The notes: generated from the sequence alone by a model not told the origin. A stretch of DNA of 64,000 bases from Silurus meridionalis (GCF_014805685.1 NC_060886.1:14882608-14946607), one strand, 5' to 3'. Counted from the stretch's first letter, positions 24,935 through 43,395 are shown. Translations and numbers: made by a program.

Positions 24935-25684
24935 ATTTTCAATAATCCTTTAGATTTTTAGGCCAACCAGCAATTGATTTATTGCTGGCAGTCCCAAAGC
25001 ATTCTCACAAAACACACACCTGCCAGCACTGTTTTTACAACTCAAGAATTTAGAATAATTTAAATATATTGCAGAATAGAATAAATAACAAAATAAGTGG
25101 TTTTTCTAATTTGTATTATTTTCAACATTATTCATACATTATTGCATACATTAAAACTGAAGACATCCAAACTGATGAAAGAACATCAAATCATGTAGTA
25201 AACAAAAAAGTGGTTAAAAAAAAAAAGAAAACATAATATGTTTTATAGTTTAGATTGTCCAAAGTAGCTACATTTAGCTTTTGATGATAGCTTGTCAAAA
25301 TCATGGCATTCTTGCATGAGATTCATGAGGTAGTCACCTGCAATGGTTTATTTAATTACAATTCATGTGTGCCTTTTCAAAAGTTAATTTGTGACCTTTC
25401 TTGCGTTCTTAATGTGACCATCAGTTTAGACCAGTTTAGACCATCAGTTTTGTGCAGAACAACAGTCTTGTGCATCAAACACTATGATGAAACAGGCTCT
25501 CATGAGGACCGTCCCAGGAAAGGAAGACTAAGTTGTTTTGCTACTTCTGCTGCAAAGTATAAGTTTATTAGAATTACCATAAAATCTCAGAAACCACCAT
25601 TTTACATAAATGCTTCTCAAAGTTCGAATAGCAGACATATTTTAACATCCACAGTTTAGAAAAAAACACAGCTGTATATTTCAG

Positions 25685-26761
25685 CACAGCCAGATGAGAA
25701 GGATCAGCTTAAAAATGTTGAGGAGTGTGTAAAGGACATTAGACTATGAATGCTTGATAACTTCCTTCTGCTCAATTCGGATAAGACGGATGTACTTTTA
25801 CTAGGACCACATGCTAGAAGTAAACTTTCTGATTACATAGCATCTCTGGATTGTGTTTCTATCATAGTGTGTACAGCAGTCAAAGACCTTGGTGTTATTA
25901 TTTTACCCTAGTCTTTCCTTTGAGGCTCACTTGAATATTATTACCAGGATTGCCTTCTTTCACCTTAGAAATACTAAATATTCAAATTTAAAATATTGTC
26001 ATTACAGGATGCAGAAAAGCTAGTTAATGCTTTTGTTACATCTAGATTAGACTACTGTAATGCTTTACTGTCTGGTTGTTCAAGTATAAATAAGCTTTAG
26101 TTAGTTCAGAATGCAGCAGCAAGGGTCCTCACTAGATGTAGAAAATATGACCACATCACCCCTGTTTTAATCAGTCTGCACTGGCTCCCAATTAAATCTC
26201 ACATTGATTAAAAATTCTACTACTTAATGGTCTTCTAAATGAACTTCTGTACCAATATGATCCTCCACACCTACTTAGATCAAAAGGTATTTGTTGGTAC
26301 CTCAAATAATGAAGACTACAGCAGGGAGCAGATCTTTCTCTTATAAAGCCCCACAGTTATGGAACAGTCTTCCAATCAGTGTTTGGGACTTAGACACAGT
26401 CTCAATGTTCAAGTGGAGCCTGAAAACATGTTTATTTAGTCAAGATTTTTCTTAGGTAAAGGAGCAGATCTGGAGGGATCATGGATATAGAGTGTTCAGT
26501 GAACTGGGATATTTGTATGCTGTCGTCCCCTCACTCTCACACGTTCACTCAGGTTTGTTGACGGTGGTGTGGTGGGTCGTCTCTTATCCCAAAGATCCCT
26601 CATGTCTGTGTTACCTTCTGGTTCTCCTTTTTAGCTCTGCTGCCATAGCGAGTCTTGCCGGAGTCCAAACTGCACAGTGTCCTTAACTATCATACAACAA
26701 TAAGGACACGTAATAATCCATATCCTTCTCTTCCTGTCACCCCTCTTCTCTCTCTCTCTCG

Positions 26762-26805
<44 letters not shown>

Positions 26806-27245
26806 TTTTCTTTCTCTCTCCCTCTTTCTCTCGGTCGAGTTAAACATGCTCCTGAGGTTCAAGTGACCACTGTTCCTGCCCCTCTTCCCTCCTCGGATCT
26901 TCCAACTCGTCCAGGCCTGCCTCTGGATAATGTTCTCTTCGATTGAAGGCCACTCTGTGCAGCTGGGGATGCACAGTTATATATATATGTTATAAATAGA
27001 CATTCGGTGCAACCCAGATGAGGATGGGTTCCCTCTTAAGTTTGGTTCCTCTCAAGGTTTCTTCCTAATGCCATCTCTAGTTTTTCCTTGCCACAGCCGC
27101 CACTGGCTTGCTCATCAGGGACAAACTTAACTTATAAAGAACATCTTATTCATTTGTATTACCACATTATCTGTGTAAAGCTGCTTTAAGACAATGTTTG
27201 TTGTTAAAAGTGATATACAAGTAAAAATGTATTGAATTGAATTGA
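25685..27245 (+). mobile_element. CR1/L2-type LINE 3' remnant
   Basis: Decayed reverse-transcriptase C-terminal sequence is visible in broken frames, for example FLLLNSDKTDVLLLG near 25760-25805 and VKDLGVII near 25890. A long 3' region follows (gcaacccagatgaggatggg, tctcaaggtttcttcct) and ends in a ttgaattgaa tail. A related 3' tail is at 57340-57830. Stops and frameshifts throughout show it is dead. Confidence 0.8.
26748..26830. repeat. (CT)n microsatellite within the LINE remnant
   Basis: Interrupted ct/tc run. Confidence 0.95.
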
Positions 27246-27420
27246 AAAGATAATATGAGACAGGCCTCCATAATGAAATTAAAGCAAAGAAACAATTACT
27301 TAGAAAAACAAGAAGAAGAAAAAACACAAAGAATTTACATTAGATTGATGTAAAACTGTCCTTTAGAATGATGAGTTTAAATTTTTTATTTTACATTTCG
27401 AACATCATGTCTGTTAGATG

Positions 27421-27860
27421 TACAGGGGGTGAACAGATTGTTCCTGAATTTGTGGTCCCACACTGTAAAGTGTGGAAGAAGAGGTGTGGTGGTATGGGGG
27501 TGTTTTTGCTGGTGACAGTCATTTTATTCAAAATTGATGGCACTCTTAACCAGCATAGCTACCACAGCATTTTGCAGCAGCAAACCATCACATCTGGTTT
27601 GCAATTAGTGGGACCACAATTTGTTTTCCAACCACAAAGATACCTCTAGGTTAAGGTAAGAGTTATCTGTTCTAGAAAGAGATTGATGCAGTGCTGCATG
27701 CGATGACCTGGCCTTCACAATCGCCTGATCTAAATCCAGTTGAGAGCTGTCAACAAGCACTTAACAACTCAGGGAACTCCCAAATATTGTTGGAAAACTA
27801 TTCCAGGTGTCTGTAATGCTGACTGAGAGACTGCAGTGTGTGCAAAGCTTTCATAAAAGA
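27421..27860 (+). mobile_element. decayed Tc1-like transposase fragment
   Basis: Short blocks such as the tgtggtggtatgggggtgt stretch (a Tc1 GG.MVWG-like motif), the caatcgcctgatctaaatcc block (SPDLNP-like) and tatccatt-type remnants occur in Tc1 order but in different frames. No termini were recognised. Confidence 0.55.
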
Positions 27861-28094
27861 AAAAGATGTCTGCTTTGAAGAATCAATCATATAAAACATG
27901 TATAAAACTAAATACATATACATTTAAACACAACACAGGGAGCTTATCATTAGTCAGTGTGCCGAAAGACAAATGGTCCTGTGTACATTGGGAGCTGTGC
28001 AGCTGGTGCTATTCTGACCATGTGCTTTACCACATCTGCTATTTTATCATTGACTGCAAATTAGACAGCAAGAACAAAGAGCAAACATGAAATT

Positions 28095-28480
28095 CTGCAT
28101 GAAACTTGGCAAATCTGCCAAAGAGACGTTGATTTGCAAGTTTACGGCGATGCTGCAGTGAGTGGTTTGCGGTGTTTTGTGTGGCACACAAGCTTCAAGA
28201 GCGGAAGAATATAACTGGAAGACGCTAAAGGATCAAGAAGACCTCTAACAAGCTCAAACCCCGAAAATGTCGAAACAATTCAGCAACGTGTGCATGATGA
28301 TTGTCAGAGAACAGTCCACAATATTTCTGCCATTGTCGGTGTGTCATAGCAATCATCATGTCTGATTTAAACATGCGCTATGCTTCTGCCAAGTTTGTCC
28401 CCCAGCTGCTGAACCAGGAGCAGAAGGAACACCATGCCAAGAACTGATGAAACTTGGTGTACAGGTACAGAAATGTTATG
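28095..28480 (+). mobile_element. decayed mariner-like transposase fragment
   Basis: Conceptual reading in broken frames gives an HTH-like stretch, a piece reading roughly GRRSGRPLTSSN, and a segment before 28440 resembling the mariner block VPQLLNQEQKEHHAK. Many frame breaks. This is a similarity judged by eye. Confidence 0.5.
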
Positions 28481-28655
28481 CTAACTTTAACGTATTTGAA
28501 CGTTTTTCGAATAGTTGTATTTTTGGTAAAGATTTTTGGTTGAAAGAACGCTGCAGGAATGTTATGCTAACTTCAAAATAACATTCCAGCAACATATAGC
28601 AAACTGGGCATTTTCATCTTTTTGAACATTTCAAATCACCGTTCTCACAACCAAA

Positions 28656-28656
<1 letters not shown>

Positions 28657-28751
<95 letters not shown>
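28657..28751. repeat. (GT)n microsatellite
   Basis: About 47 perfect tg units. Confidence 0.98.
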
Positions 28752-28754
<3 letters not shown>

Positions 28755-30074
28755 AATTATGTCTTTGCTTATAAACTAGACTATATTTTAAAATGAGTGA
28801 TTTTTGAAGAGAACTTATCTTATCTTGAGCTAGTATACATTTCAGGACATTGTTTTTGTTACAAAATGAGACGCACCTAGGTAGATTGCAAATGGTAAAA
28901 AGGAAGGAAAAGAAAAGAAGAAAAACACACCGTTGCAAAATAATTGCACCAGACTAAGATCTTTACATAGCTAAATGCATAAAGCATACAAAAAAGCTTA
29001 ATAATCAGATAATTGTTCATGAGATACTGTGGGTGGCTTTTGGATATATCAAGTGGTCATTCTGCTTCATTACTAACCTTGCCTCCGGGGCACTCTCTTC
29101 CTACCACTTTAATTTAACCCAATCTAATGTAACTGATTGAATTGTTTGGAGTTTTGGAAAGACTCTGATTAGCTGGCTCATCTGTAGAAGATGTTCACTA
29201 GGAGTCTTATTATGCATGCTATAACTGACTGCACTGTGATTGAGAAAGAGGCAGAATCCAAGTGCAGGGTTTAAACATTGGACATAATTGTAGTCGTAAA
29301 GATAGTCTAAAACCAATCAGACAAACACTGGGCATAAAAAAGAAGCCAATATTAATTCAATGAGCTAATAAAAACCTGGCATACTGTATATAAACAGTGA
29401 ACAAAATGATTGTCATGATTTTCAGATAAGCATGGTTGATCTAGTATTTTGGTGATGGGGCAATCTTCCCATAATCCGGCACGAGACAAGTGACATGCAT
29501 TGTATATTAATTTGTTCATTCAATTAATCAATTTATTTATCTTCTGTAAGTAATTTACACTGATCAGGGTTAAAGTGAATCCAGAGCTATTCTCAGGAAA
29601 ACGGGAAGGCACTATATCCTAGATTAGCCACCATTTTATCACAAGGTCAAACCAGAGAAGGAAATGTACCTACTACAATGTTTAGGGACTGTTTTCCAGT
29701 TGTATGGATTAGATAGAATCAGTCATCCAGGCTACTGCTTTCATTCTTTACTTTAAATATTCAGGAGGCAAAGTTGCAGAGTTTATTGGTGATTATTCTT
29801 CATATTTATTATATAGCATAATATAAATTTTCCTTTTGTTCTTCATGACCATTTTGTTCATTTCAACAGTTTCAAAGAGCTTTTGTATATACAGTACATC
29901 ATGTCCTCATTTCACAGAACCATGATCTACTCTAATGTTAAGAGTTAACTGTATAAAATGATGGAGACATTTGCATCTGGCCTTTGTTTTACCGAAGAAC
30001 GTTAATTTCAGTAAAGCCACCATCACATGACCAGAAGTTTAGATGTAGATATAAAAAAAGTTTAAATATAAATA
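28752..30074. other. intergenic, nothing recognised
   Basis: AT-rich sequence without protein-like frames or transposon ends. Confidence 0.6.
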
Positions 30075-31700
30075 CAGTATTGTTCAAAATAATAGCAGTA
30101 CAATGTGACTAACCAGAATAATTCAGGTTTTTAGTATATTTTTTTATTGCTACGTGGCAAACAAGTTACCAGTTGGTGCAGTAGATTCTCAGAAAACAAA
30201 CAAGACCCAGCATTCATGATTTGCACGCTCGTAAGGCTGTGCAATTGGGCAATTAGTTGAAAGGGGTGTGTACAAAAAAATAGCAGTGTATGCCGTTGAC
30301 TGTACAAACTCAAAACTATTTTGTACAAACATTTTTGTTTCTAGGATTTAGCAATCCTGTGAATCACTAAACTAATATTTAGTTGTATGACCACAGTTTT
30401 TTAAAACTGCTTCACATCTGTGTGGCATGGAGTCAACCAACTTGTGGCACCTCTCAGCTGTTATTCCACTCCATGATTCTTTAACAACATTCCACAATTC
30501 ATTTACATTTCTTGGTTTTGCTTTAGAAACAGCATTTTTGATATCACCCCACAAGTTCTCGATTGGATTAAGGTCCGGGGATTGGGCTGGCCACTCCATA
30601 ACATTAATTTTGTTGGTTTGGAACCAAGACTTTGCTCGTTTACTAGTGTGTTTGGGGTCATTGTCTTGTTGAAACAACCATTTCAAGGGCATGTCCTCTT
30701 CAGCATAAGGCAACATGACCTCTTTAAGTATTTTGACATATGCAAACTGATTCATGATCCCTGGTATGCGATAAATAGACCCAACACCATAGTAGGAGAA
30801 ACATGCCCATATCATGATGCTTGCACCACCATGCTTCACTGTCTTCACTGTGTACTGTGGCTTGAATTCAGAGTTTGGGGTCGTCTCACAAACTGTCTGT
30901 GGCCCTTGGACCCAAAAGAAAATTTTACTCTCATCAGTCCACAAAATGTTCCTCCATTTCTCTTTAGGCCAGTTGATGTGTTCTTTGGCAAATTGTAACC
31001 TCTTCTGCACATGCCTTTTTTTTTACAGAGGTACTTTGCAGGGGATTCTTGAAAATAGATTAGCTTCACACAGACGTCTTCTAACTGTCACAGTACTTAC
31101 AGGTAACTCCAGACTGTCTTTGATCATCCTGGAGCTGATCATTGGCTGAGCCTTTGCCATTCTGGTTATTCTTCAATCCATTTTGATGGTTGTCTTCCGT
31201 TTTTTTCCACGTCTCTCTGGTTTTGCTCTCCATTTTAAGGCATTGGAGATCATTTTAGTTGAACAGCCTATAATTTTTTGCACCTCTTTATAGGTTTTCC
31301 GCTCTCCAATCAACTTTTTAATCAAAGTACGCTGTTCTTCTGAACAATGTCTTGAACGACCCATTTTCAGGCTTTCAAATGCATGTTCAACAAGTGCTGG
31401 CTTCATCCTTAAATAGGTGACTTAAATAGGATACCTGATTCACACCTGTTTTTTCACAAAATTGATGACCTCAGTGATTGAATGCCACACTGCTATTTTT
31501 TTTAACACACCCCTTTCAACTAATTGCCCAATTGCACAGCCTTATGAGCGTGCATATCATGAATGCTGGGTCTTGTTTGTTTTCTAAAACTCTACTGTAC
31601 CTACTGGTAACTTGTTTGCTACATAGCAATAAAAAATATACTAAAAACCTGGATTATTCTGGTTAGTCACATTGTATTGCTATTATTTTGAACAATACTG
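30075..31700 (-). mobile_element. Tc1-like transposon with ~220-bp inverted termini
   Basis: A 1626-bp element starting CAGTATTGTTCAAAATAATA and ending with its inverted copy, flanked by TA at 30073-30074 and 31701-31702. The inverted repeats are long, about 30075-30300 against 31480-31700, with only scattered mismatches. The transposase lies between them on the minus strand. Confidence 0.95.
30372..31406 (-). pseudogene. Tc1-like transposase, DD34E, frameshifted
   Basis: The N-terminal part (31173-31406) starts MKPALVEHAFESLKMGRSRH and carries a helix-turn-helix with EVQKIIGCSTKMISNAL. A frameshifted linker follows (about 31069-31170). The C-terminal part (30372-31010) is open for 212 codons with WTDESKIFF, QQDNDPKHTS and [11 protein letters not shown]. 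Thirty-four residues lie between the second Asp and the Glu, the Tc1 DD34E spacing. All three catalytic residues are present, but the frame break separates the DNA-binding and catalytic parts. Confidence 0.88.
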
Positions 31701-31702
31701 TA

Positions 31703-33020
31703 GGTTCTTCCAAAATAAATGTAAATATGAATTAAGCAAAGCTTGTGTTCTTCCTGCAACTTTAATCCAAATGTTCTCATTTCAACTCAATTTTTTTTTT
31801 ACTTGAAAAATACACTGTACAATTCTGCATCATGACAAGGTGCTCATTTTTATGATACCGTCTGGCAATGGCAACTCACTCATATGTGGTGCACTTTCTC
31901 TTGCTGTAATTATTGTCACACTTCATCTAATTGTACTCCTCTGTGTGCTCACCTCTACAGCTGCCAGCCTCTAATTAAGGACAAAAATTAGCTCCTTCCA
32001 TCCTTGCTTTAGTAGAACATCACGTATTTTAAGCTCACACAGCTGAGCAGTTTAAAAGGTGTAGTGGAGCAACCTTGGCAAAAGCTGGTTAGGTGATTTA
32101 ATGATAGTTAGCTGAAGAAGAGAATGAAGAACATGTTATAATGACCATTCCATTTCAATTTTAACGAGCCCAGCATCTTAAGCAACTCAGCTTCTATGTA
32201 AATATACTTACTGATAGGTTCATAACCCGCCCAATGTTTTATTCACATAACAATTTACAGCCTTTGCCCCCAGAGGCACGTGCAAGTGTTTTAATGATCT
32301 TAAAACATCTTCATGAAAACATTGAATACTATCTACAACTCAGAATTTCACTGAACAAAACTTTTAAGTTTTAATGTCCTAGGTATAAGGCTGGTATTTT
32401 TGACCATAAGCTTATTGAATTCTATTTTTCCCAAAACATAAAAAAGACTCCTTTCAAAACCTGAAATCTATTGATCTCCTCTTCTTCTCTGCCTAAAATG
32501 CACCTTCTCTGTCTCCTCTGAGACTTTCTACTAACATAATCATTATATTTCTGCAGCTTTAGAAGAATGTGTTTCCATGAACACTAGGTCTAAACCCATC
32601 ACTCACACCTATTTATATTTTTTATAAAGCACCAGGATGTGAAAACTGCTTGTAGCCCTATAGTACTAGGGTTCTAGAGGAAATCCAGCCTTATTATTCA
32701 ATCACAAGCTTGATCTGCATATAAACCAGTCGTACATGAAGCCATCATTAGCAGTAGCAGTTGGAGGCCCGAAAGACTTTTTTTGATTCCAGTCTGTTAA
32801 GCTCTTCTGAGCTGTGTGGCTCATATCTGCAATGCTTTCAGCATTTAAAAAGTACATTATCATCATTCTGCTTGTCAGATGCAGTCTCATATAGTTCTAA
32901 CAGTCGCTGTAAATAATTTTAGCCTGATTTACATCTATTTTGCATGCTATAAAAGTGTTACCTCCTCTTTGTTGTTCTGATCATTTTAATGGTGGATGAT
33001 TATCTCTGTTGTGACCTGCA
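31703..33020. other. intergenic, nothing recognised
   Basis: AT-rich sequence with only short open frames and no termini or motifs. Confidence 0.6.
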
Positions 33021-33027
33021 GCACCAT

Positions 33028-33148
<121 letters not shown>

Positions 33149-33329
33149 AACAAACCATTTGCATGCAAACTCTGCATCATCTTCTGTGTAATTAATAGCT
33201 GCCAAACCCCTAACACTGTTGCTTCTGATCTAACTGCTCAATTTAATAAAGTTAATCAAGGTTAATACAGAATTCTTATTTAATTTAAAGTGAACTCTGC
33301 AACAAACTAGCATATACTGCATCCGTTCT

Positions 33330-35345
33330 AGGCTAAAGGCTAATCCTAGTCGAGTGGCTCAACCTTTGATTCTCCTCTCCAATGTTTGTGCCCTTGACAG
33401 TAAACTAGCCTTCCTCCAACTGCAGTTAACTACCCAGCATGATCTCAGTGATTACTGTGTCTTTGTTCTTACAAAAATGTGGGTTAGTGAGAGCATACCA
33501 GTTTCAGCCATACAGATAGACATGCTAACATCACATTGTGCTGACAAGATAGCAACACTGTTTGCTAAGATTGGTTGCACTGTCTGCTAAGACTGCTCTA
33601 TGTGTACTCTGTGGGGCTCTAAGCAACTTACAGATTTTATTCATTGTCGCTGGGGAATTTAATCATGTGAACTTGAAATGACCACAAGGGGAGCAACACA
33701 TCATAAATGTGCTGTGACCTTTAAACCAATGACCATAAGAACAAACATGTAGTGCAAGAATTTAGAAGAAGAATTAGTGAATTATATAGTAATAAATGTC
33801 AGGAGGAAGATGGGATGGCATTTATGATAAAACATTGTATATTCTTTTGTCAATAGCCAGTCTCTCATGGGCTATCAGAAAGGTGAAACACAACTATGTG
33901 GAAAGAATCCACTGTCACTTCACAAACACCAAGGACACAAAGAGTATGTGGCAAGGCATTCAAAGTACAAAGTTATACCACTTGTCTGTGATGGTAATGC
34001 CTTACTCCCAGACGCAGTGAAAATTCTCTATAGATGTTCAAAGCACAGAACAACATGCCGGAAGGGAAGATTGCTAAACAGAGGAGCCCATATCTGCTAC
34101 CACCCACCTTTCTCTGAATCAGTGGTACAAAAGGACAACTATGATGCTGCTTATAGACTTCAGTATAGCATTCAACCCAATCATACCAGAATAACTAAAA
34201 AGAATGATGAGCCTGCTGGGTCAGATCACCCTTATCTGCAATTAGATTCTGGACTTGTTAATTGGAACACCCCAGATGATTGATAAAAGAGATGATTGCT
34301 GACTTCAGGAGGACCTGAATATACCACTAAACACTGCACATCAATGCAGAGAGTCAAATGCTTCTTGGTGGATACATGACAGAGAACATCTGCAACAGAA
34401 AATCTCAAAACCACCTGCCTTGTTAAGAAATCCTACCAGTGCCTACATTTCCTGTGGAGGCTGAAAATAGCCCATCTACTCCCACCCATTCTACAAAGGA
34501 ACATTAAAGAGCTTTCTGACCAGCTGTCTTACCATGTGGTACAGGAACTGCCCAGTCTCTGATCACAAAACCCTAGAGCGAATTGTGAAAACTGCTGAGA
34601 AGATCATCAGGGTCTCTCTACCCATCATTGAAACCTCGCACAACATCCACTGCATCCATAAAACCACCAGCATTGTAGACGACCCCTTTCACACATCCCA
34701 TGTACACTTTACCCTCCTGCCATCCTGCCAGAAGGTACAGGTGCGTCCGTGTCACCACCAGCACAAATTATTCAACAATCTGCTGTGACTCGATACAAGC
34801 GCACATTACACTTTACAAAGCTAAAATGCTATATTTATTGGTACTATAGATATACTTACTGCTGTTACACTTTTTAATAGTTTACATTTAACAGGTCATG
34901 TTTTATGTATCTGTTGGCCTGTGTATTAATGGTTCTGTTTAATGTATTTATTGTCTTGCAAACATCTTACACTGTTTGCTGCAAGGTTATTTACACTTTA
35001 TATGGTATTGCATACTGTTATGTGTTGTGCCACGGTCCTGGAGAAATTACATTGTTAGCTGTTGGATAAGGAATCCCAGCAACACTAAGCTCCCACTCAT
35101 GAGATGTTGCCCTGAATAGGGGCATCAGCCAAATGATATTAGTGTAACTGTCACCTGAATGTTAAGAGTTTGCATTTTTGTTCTACTACCTTGTTAATGA
35201 TCAGTTTAGATTAATGTAAAATCAATCAATTTCATGTCAATTGTGTTTTTGATGCCAGGAAATTATAAACAATTTATTAATTGTATATTTAGTGTATACA
35301 AGCTATATAGAGGACTGATAATAAAAGCCTACTTGACTTGACTTT
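33330..35345 (+). mobile_element. decayed non-LTR retrotransposon (CR1/Rex-like LINE)
   Basis: Fragments occur in LINE order. An endonuclease start is near 33354-33500 (SNVCALDSKLAFLQ, then FVLTKMWVSES). A linker near 33860-33990 contains AIRKVKHNYVERI and a MWQGIQ block. The RT C-terminal region is at 34130-34790, with YRNCPVSDHKTLERIVKTAE and TSIVDDPFHTSH. The 3' end near 35320-35342 is aataaaagcctacttgactt. Many stops separate the pieces. The exact clade cannot be fixed by eye. Confidence 0.75.
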
Positions 35346-35592
35346 ATATCAATATGGTGGATTAATAATTGACTGTGTTGTCCATATTATCTTTTCCCTT
35401 ATTAATAATGCATGTTTAAAAAACAATTTTTGGAATACTATGCTAACATTAACACGTGTCTTGCCCAAACACTCACTGCATCATTGTTGTAATTATTTCA
35501 CTTTTTTCTTTCAAAATTCTTATAATTTTTGTAATTGTTAAGTAACTGGAACAATAATAAAACTACATTAACTTAACATAACTTTAGTCTTC

Positions 35593-35598
35593 TTTATT
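35593..35598 (-). terminator. candidate mab21l3 poly(A) signal
   Basis: AATAAA on the minus strand, about 190 nt past the mab21l3 stop codon. The motif is common in AT-rich DNA. Confidence 0.4.
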
Positions 35599-35787
35599 CA
35601 ACAGTCATTTACATCTAATGTCTACATAATGAAATTTTGTTGAGTTTCCTCTGTCCTCTCTCTACTACAGTATCATGTACACATCTTAAATCTAGTCATT
35701 ACTGGTTAACAATGTATTTCTATTATGTTGCAAGCTATTAAATACACAATACACATCACTCAGTGGTGCAAGAAGTACAAAAAACTA

Positions 35788-40396
<4,609 letters not shown>

Positions 40397-40905
40397 TTTA
40401 CAATGGCTTTGTCCCTGCTCTTATGTTTTCTTTGTGCTTCTGGGAGCTTGGAAGGTCCGTGTCGCAGTCTGTGAAACTTTCTCTTGTAGCCGAACCCATG
40501 TAACATAGGCAGAACTGATGGAAAAGCACTCCGGCAGATTGATCTCATTGAATTGATCTTTTTTTAGATCGTAAAATGGTCCCATGGTCTTCTGGGCAGC
40601 CAAATGAACTCTGATCCACTCACACAGCCTACATTAGACTGCATGGGCATGTGAGAGCAGACAAATAATCTACAAATGTGTCAATGTAAATTTGTGCTAC
40701 AAATGTGCTACATAAACCCTTACATTACAAGAAACAGCAATTCTGTAGGTATCCATATTATTAAACTGGTTATTTTAAAGTAAAAAATATATATACTGTA
40801 TATATTTAGGACTCACTAGGTCACTGATGACCTGATTATGGGCAAACACTACTCTTTTTTGCCTGTTGTATTGACACCATTTCACTAAACTGTGTGCATT
40901 AACTC

Positions 40906-40911
<6 letters not shown>

Positions 40912-40968
<57 letters not shown>
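40912..40968. repeat. (GT)n microsatellite
   Basis: About 28 tg units upstream of mab21l3. Confidence 0.97.
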
Positions 40969-40969
<1 letters not shown>

Positions 40970-41659
40970 AATTGTCTTTATAAGTATTGTGTTTTTTACT
41001 GACCTATAATAAAAATTTATTGACAGGGACCCATTCAGCTGTGTTCTTAATAATGTATTTCAAATATGTGTCATTTACTGAATACAAACAGTCCTGAACA
41101 TTTCTGAATATCGCTGTTCAATAGTACCAAAAAGCAGAGAAGGTAAGGAGTTAAATCTAAGGGCTCTGGGAAGACAGAAAATCCAGTTGAACCCTGGAAA
41201 ACAGCAGGAAATTGTGTATGCGCATAAAAAAAATTGTCTAAGCAGGAAGCTTAGAGTTTCCTGTCAGGGGTGCAGTATTAATACTGGCACCCCTGTCCTT
41301 GTTATTGGAACCCTTGGCACATTTTAAATGTCTGCAGTGTGTTCAGTAATGTTTAAATAATCTTCGATTACCTCCATATGTTATTACATATAACATAAAT
41401 TATATATAATATAATTACAGCCATCATGTAGAGTATATGACTACATTGCCTACAGCTTAACTATGCTCAGCTATTTTATAGGAAATAAAAAAGGCTGCTG
41501 CAGGATTTATCAGTTTTATGGCTAATCGAATTGGTCGGTGTTAGTAAATGGTTGAAATATTACCACTAAATCCGTTGCAAATTAACTCCTAAATTACTAT
41601 CCGCACATGATCATTTATTCGAGGTTAAAATGATAAAGGGGAAAATTACCACAGCAGTT

Positions 41660-41900
41660 TACTGCGGACACATAGACAAGTGCAGTGCGTGGCGTTTTGA
41701 CGCCATCTTGCGGTTACATCCCTTCACTGCAGACATATTTCATGACAATAACCTCTTTAACTACAAATCCCAGGAAGCATTTCTTGTTATCGGATGACAA
41801 CAAACCACCGCGTTCTCGGCAGAAGGACGTTACGAGCCGAGTTCAATTTAAAATGGAAGGATTTATTTATATATATATTTGTAGAATAAAAGGAGGTATG
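41660..41900 (+). promoter_or_regulatory. candidate dnajc28 promoter / 5' exon
   Basis: A locally GC-richer island in AT-rich DNA contains gacgccatcttgcgg at 41699-41713, a good match to the YY1 site (GCCATCTT) found at many housekeeping promoters. A possible splice donor follows at aggaggtatgg (about 41891). Dnajc28's coding exon is preceded by an acceptor, so an upstream non-coding exon is needed; this is the best visible place for it. Inferred only. Confidence 0.4.
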
Positions 41901-43219
41901 GCACATCATCTGTTTTTTGTCGTAATCCTATAGCTCAACCAACGAGTTGTCTTTTAGTAGGTTGTCTCTAATCAGGAACCAGGTGCCCCATCTGAATCTG
42001 GGTACCGTCTAACTATATAACATTTTTAACGAACAAGGTGTAAAAAATTGTTTGCATCATGGACACTTAATGTTAATAGTAACCTGTAACTTGAATCTTG
42101 ATCATTAATGGGGAAAAAACAGAACAAAACAGAGTGACGTCATTAACTATCGCCAGCCATTCAAATATACGAGCTCACTCGCATCATAAACTAAAGATTG
42201 TCCATGACTAAGATTCTGGGAGGAGGTTGATGTCAGTTTGCGCTACCTAAAAAAAAGTTCCCTACGCTTGGCTGACATAATGTAGTCTGTCTGTAGTTTA
42301 TTAATCCATCTCCTCCATGTACATGTGCTCCCTGACAGAAACAGTGTGGGCAAGCAGCAAACAAGATGGAAAAAACGCTTTTAGTGAATGAGGAAGTCAC
42401 CACATGTCTCATTGTTAGTGAGGAATTGGGCCACTTCCTCTTTTTCAGCAGCTCTCCCATGTTTCCAATGAACTCATGAAATGCATCTTAACCTCAAGTC
42501 ATTTTGCTAACATGTGGCACTAATGTGTGTGACTTCTGCAGACTTGTATATTAAATAAGAAGAAAAAGAAAGCATAGAGTTCTTACAGGGTGCTCACAAT
42601 CCTGCTGTGCTTGGCCTTTTACAGTTCTTCAAGTACACAAATCTTACAAGTAGTTGCATCTATTAGGCAATTAGGTATACTCTATCACATGGCACAGTCA
42701 TTTAGGTGTTGGTAAATGCAAATGTTTCTGACTAGGTTATAATAGAAGTTTCATCTGGTAAAAATATCATACTCTACTGATTATAAAATTCTTTACACAA
42801 GATCTAGATTATAAATTGCTTTTGGTAGGATCTTACAAATTAATATATATTTAATAGTGCATGCCACTGGGTTTAACTATCCAATTAATTTTAATGCAAA
42901 GAAAGAAAGAAAGATACATCATTTGGGATGATTTTGGCATTTTCTGTCTTACAAATTAGTATAGAAGTGTGAATGGCTTTTTCTTGTGTGTGTGGTGCTT
43001 GATGTAATATTTGCACTTTATACACAAAATAAGGTTTTTGAAGGGTCCAGGGTTTTTTAAGATAGTTGTTGGAACCAAAACTAACTAAAGCGATTAAGTT
43101 TCCTTCCTGTTTAAAAGAAAAACACAATTATGTGAGTTTGAAGAACATTTCCCAGGGGGAGAAACAAGACACCCTAACACATTACAGACTTTGAGTTTTC
43201 CATGATAGATACAATCTTT

Positions 43220-43395
43220 TGACTCAGCAGCTGGAAATGCTAACTTACATATTAAGGTGAAGTTCATGAGTTCAGATCCCAGCACTGCCAAGCTGTTGCT
43301 CTTGAGCCCTTGAGCTATACTGTATATAAGATAAATAAGATAATTGTAAGTTGCTCTGGAAAAGAGCACCTGACAAATTCCATAAATGTAAGTAC
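43220..43395 (+). mobile_element. SINE-like tRNA-derived repeat
   Basis: A box-B-like gttcagatccc near 43270 is followed by the tail agttgctctggaaaagagca, widely seen at the 3' side of fish SINEs, and then cataaatgtaag. It ends about 60 bp before the dnajc28 coding-exon acceptor. Confidence 0.6.

Noticed and set aside
40421..40603. 60-codon minus-strand frame (MAAQKTMGPFYDL) just upstream of the mab21l3 ATG
   Set aside because: It ends before the mab21l3 start and has no recognised similarity; more likely 5' UTR, possibly an upstream ORF.
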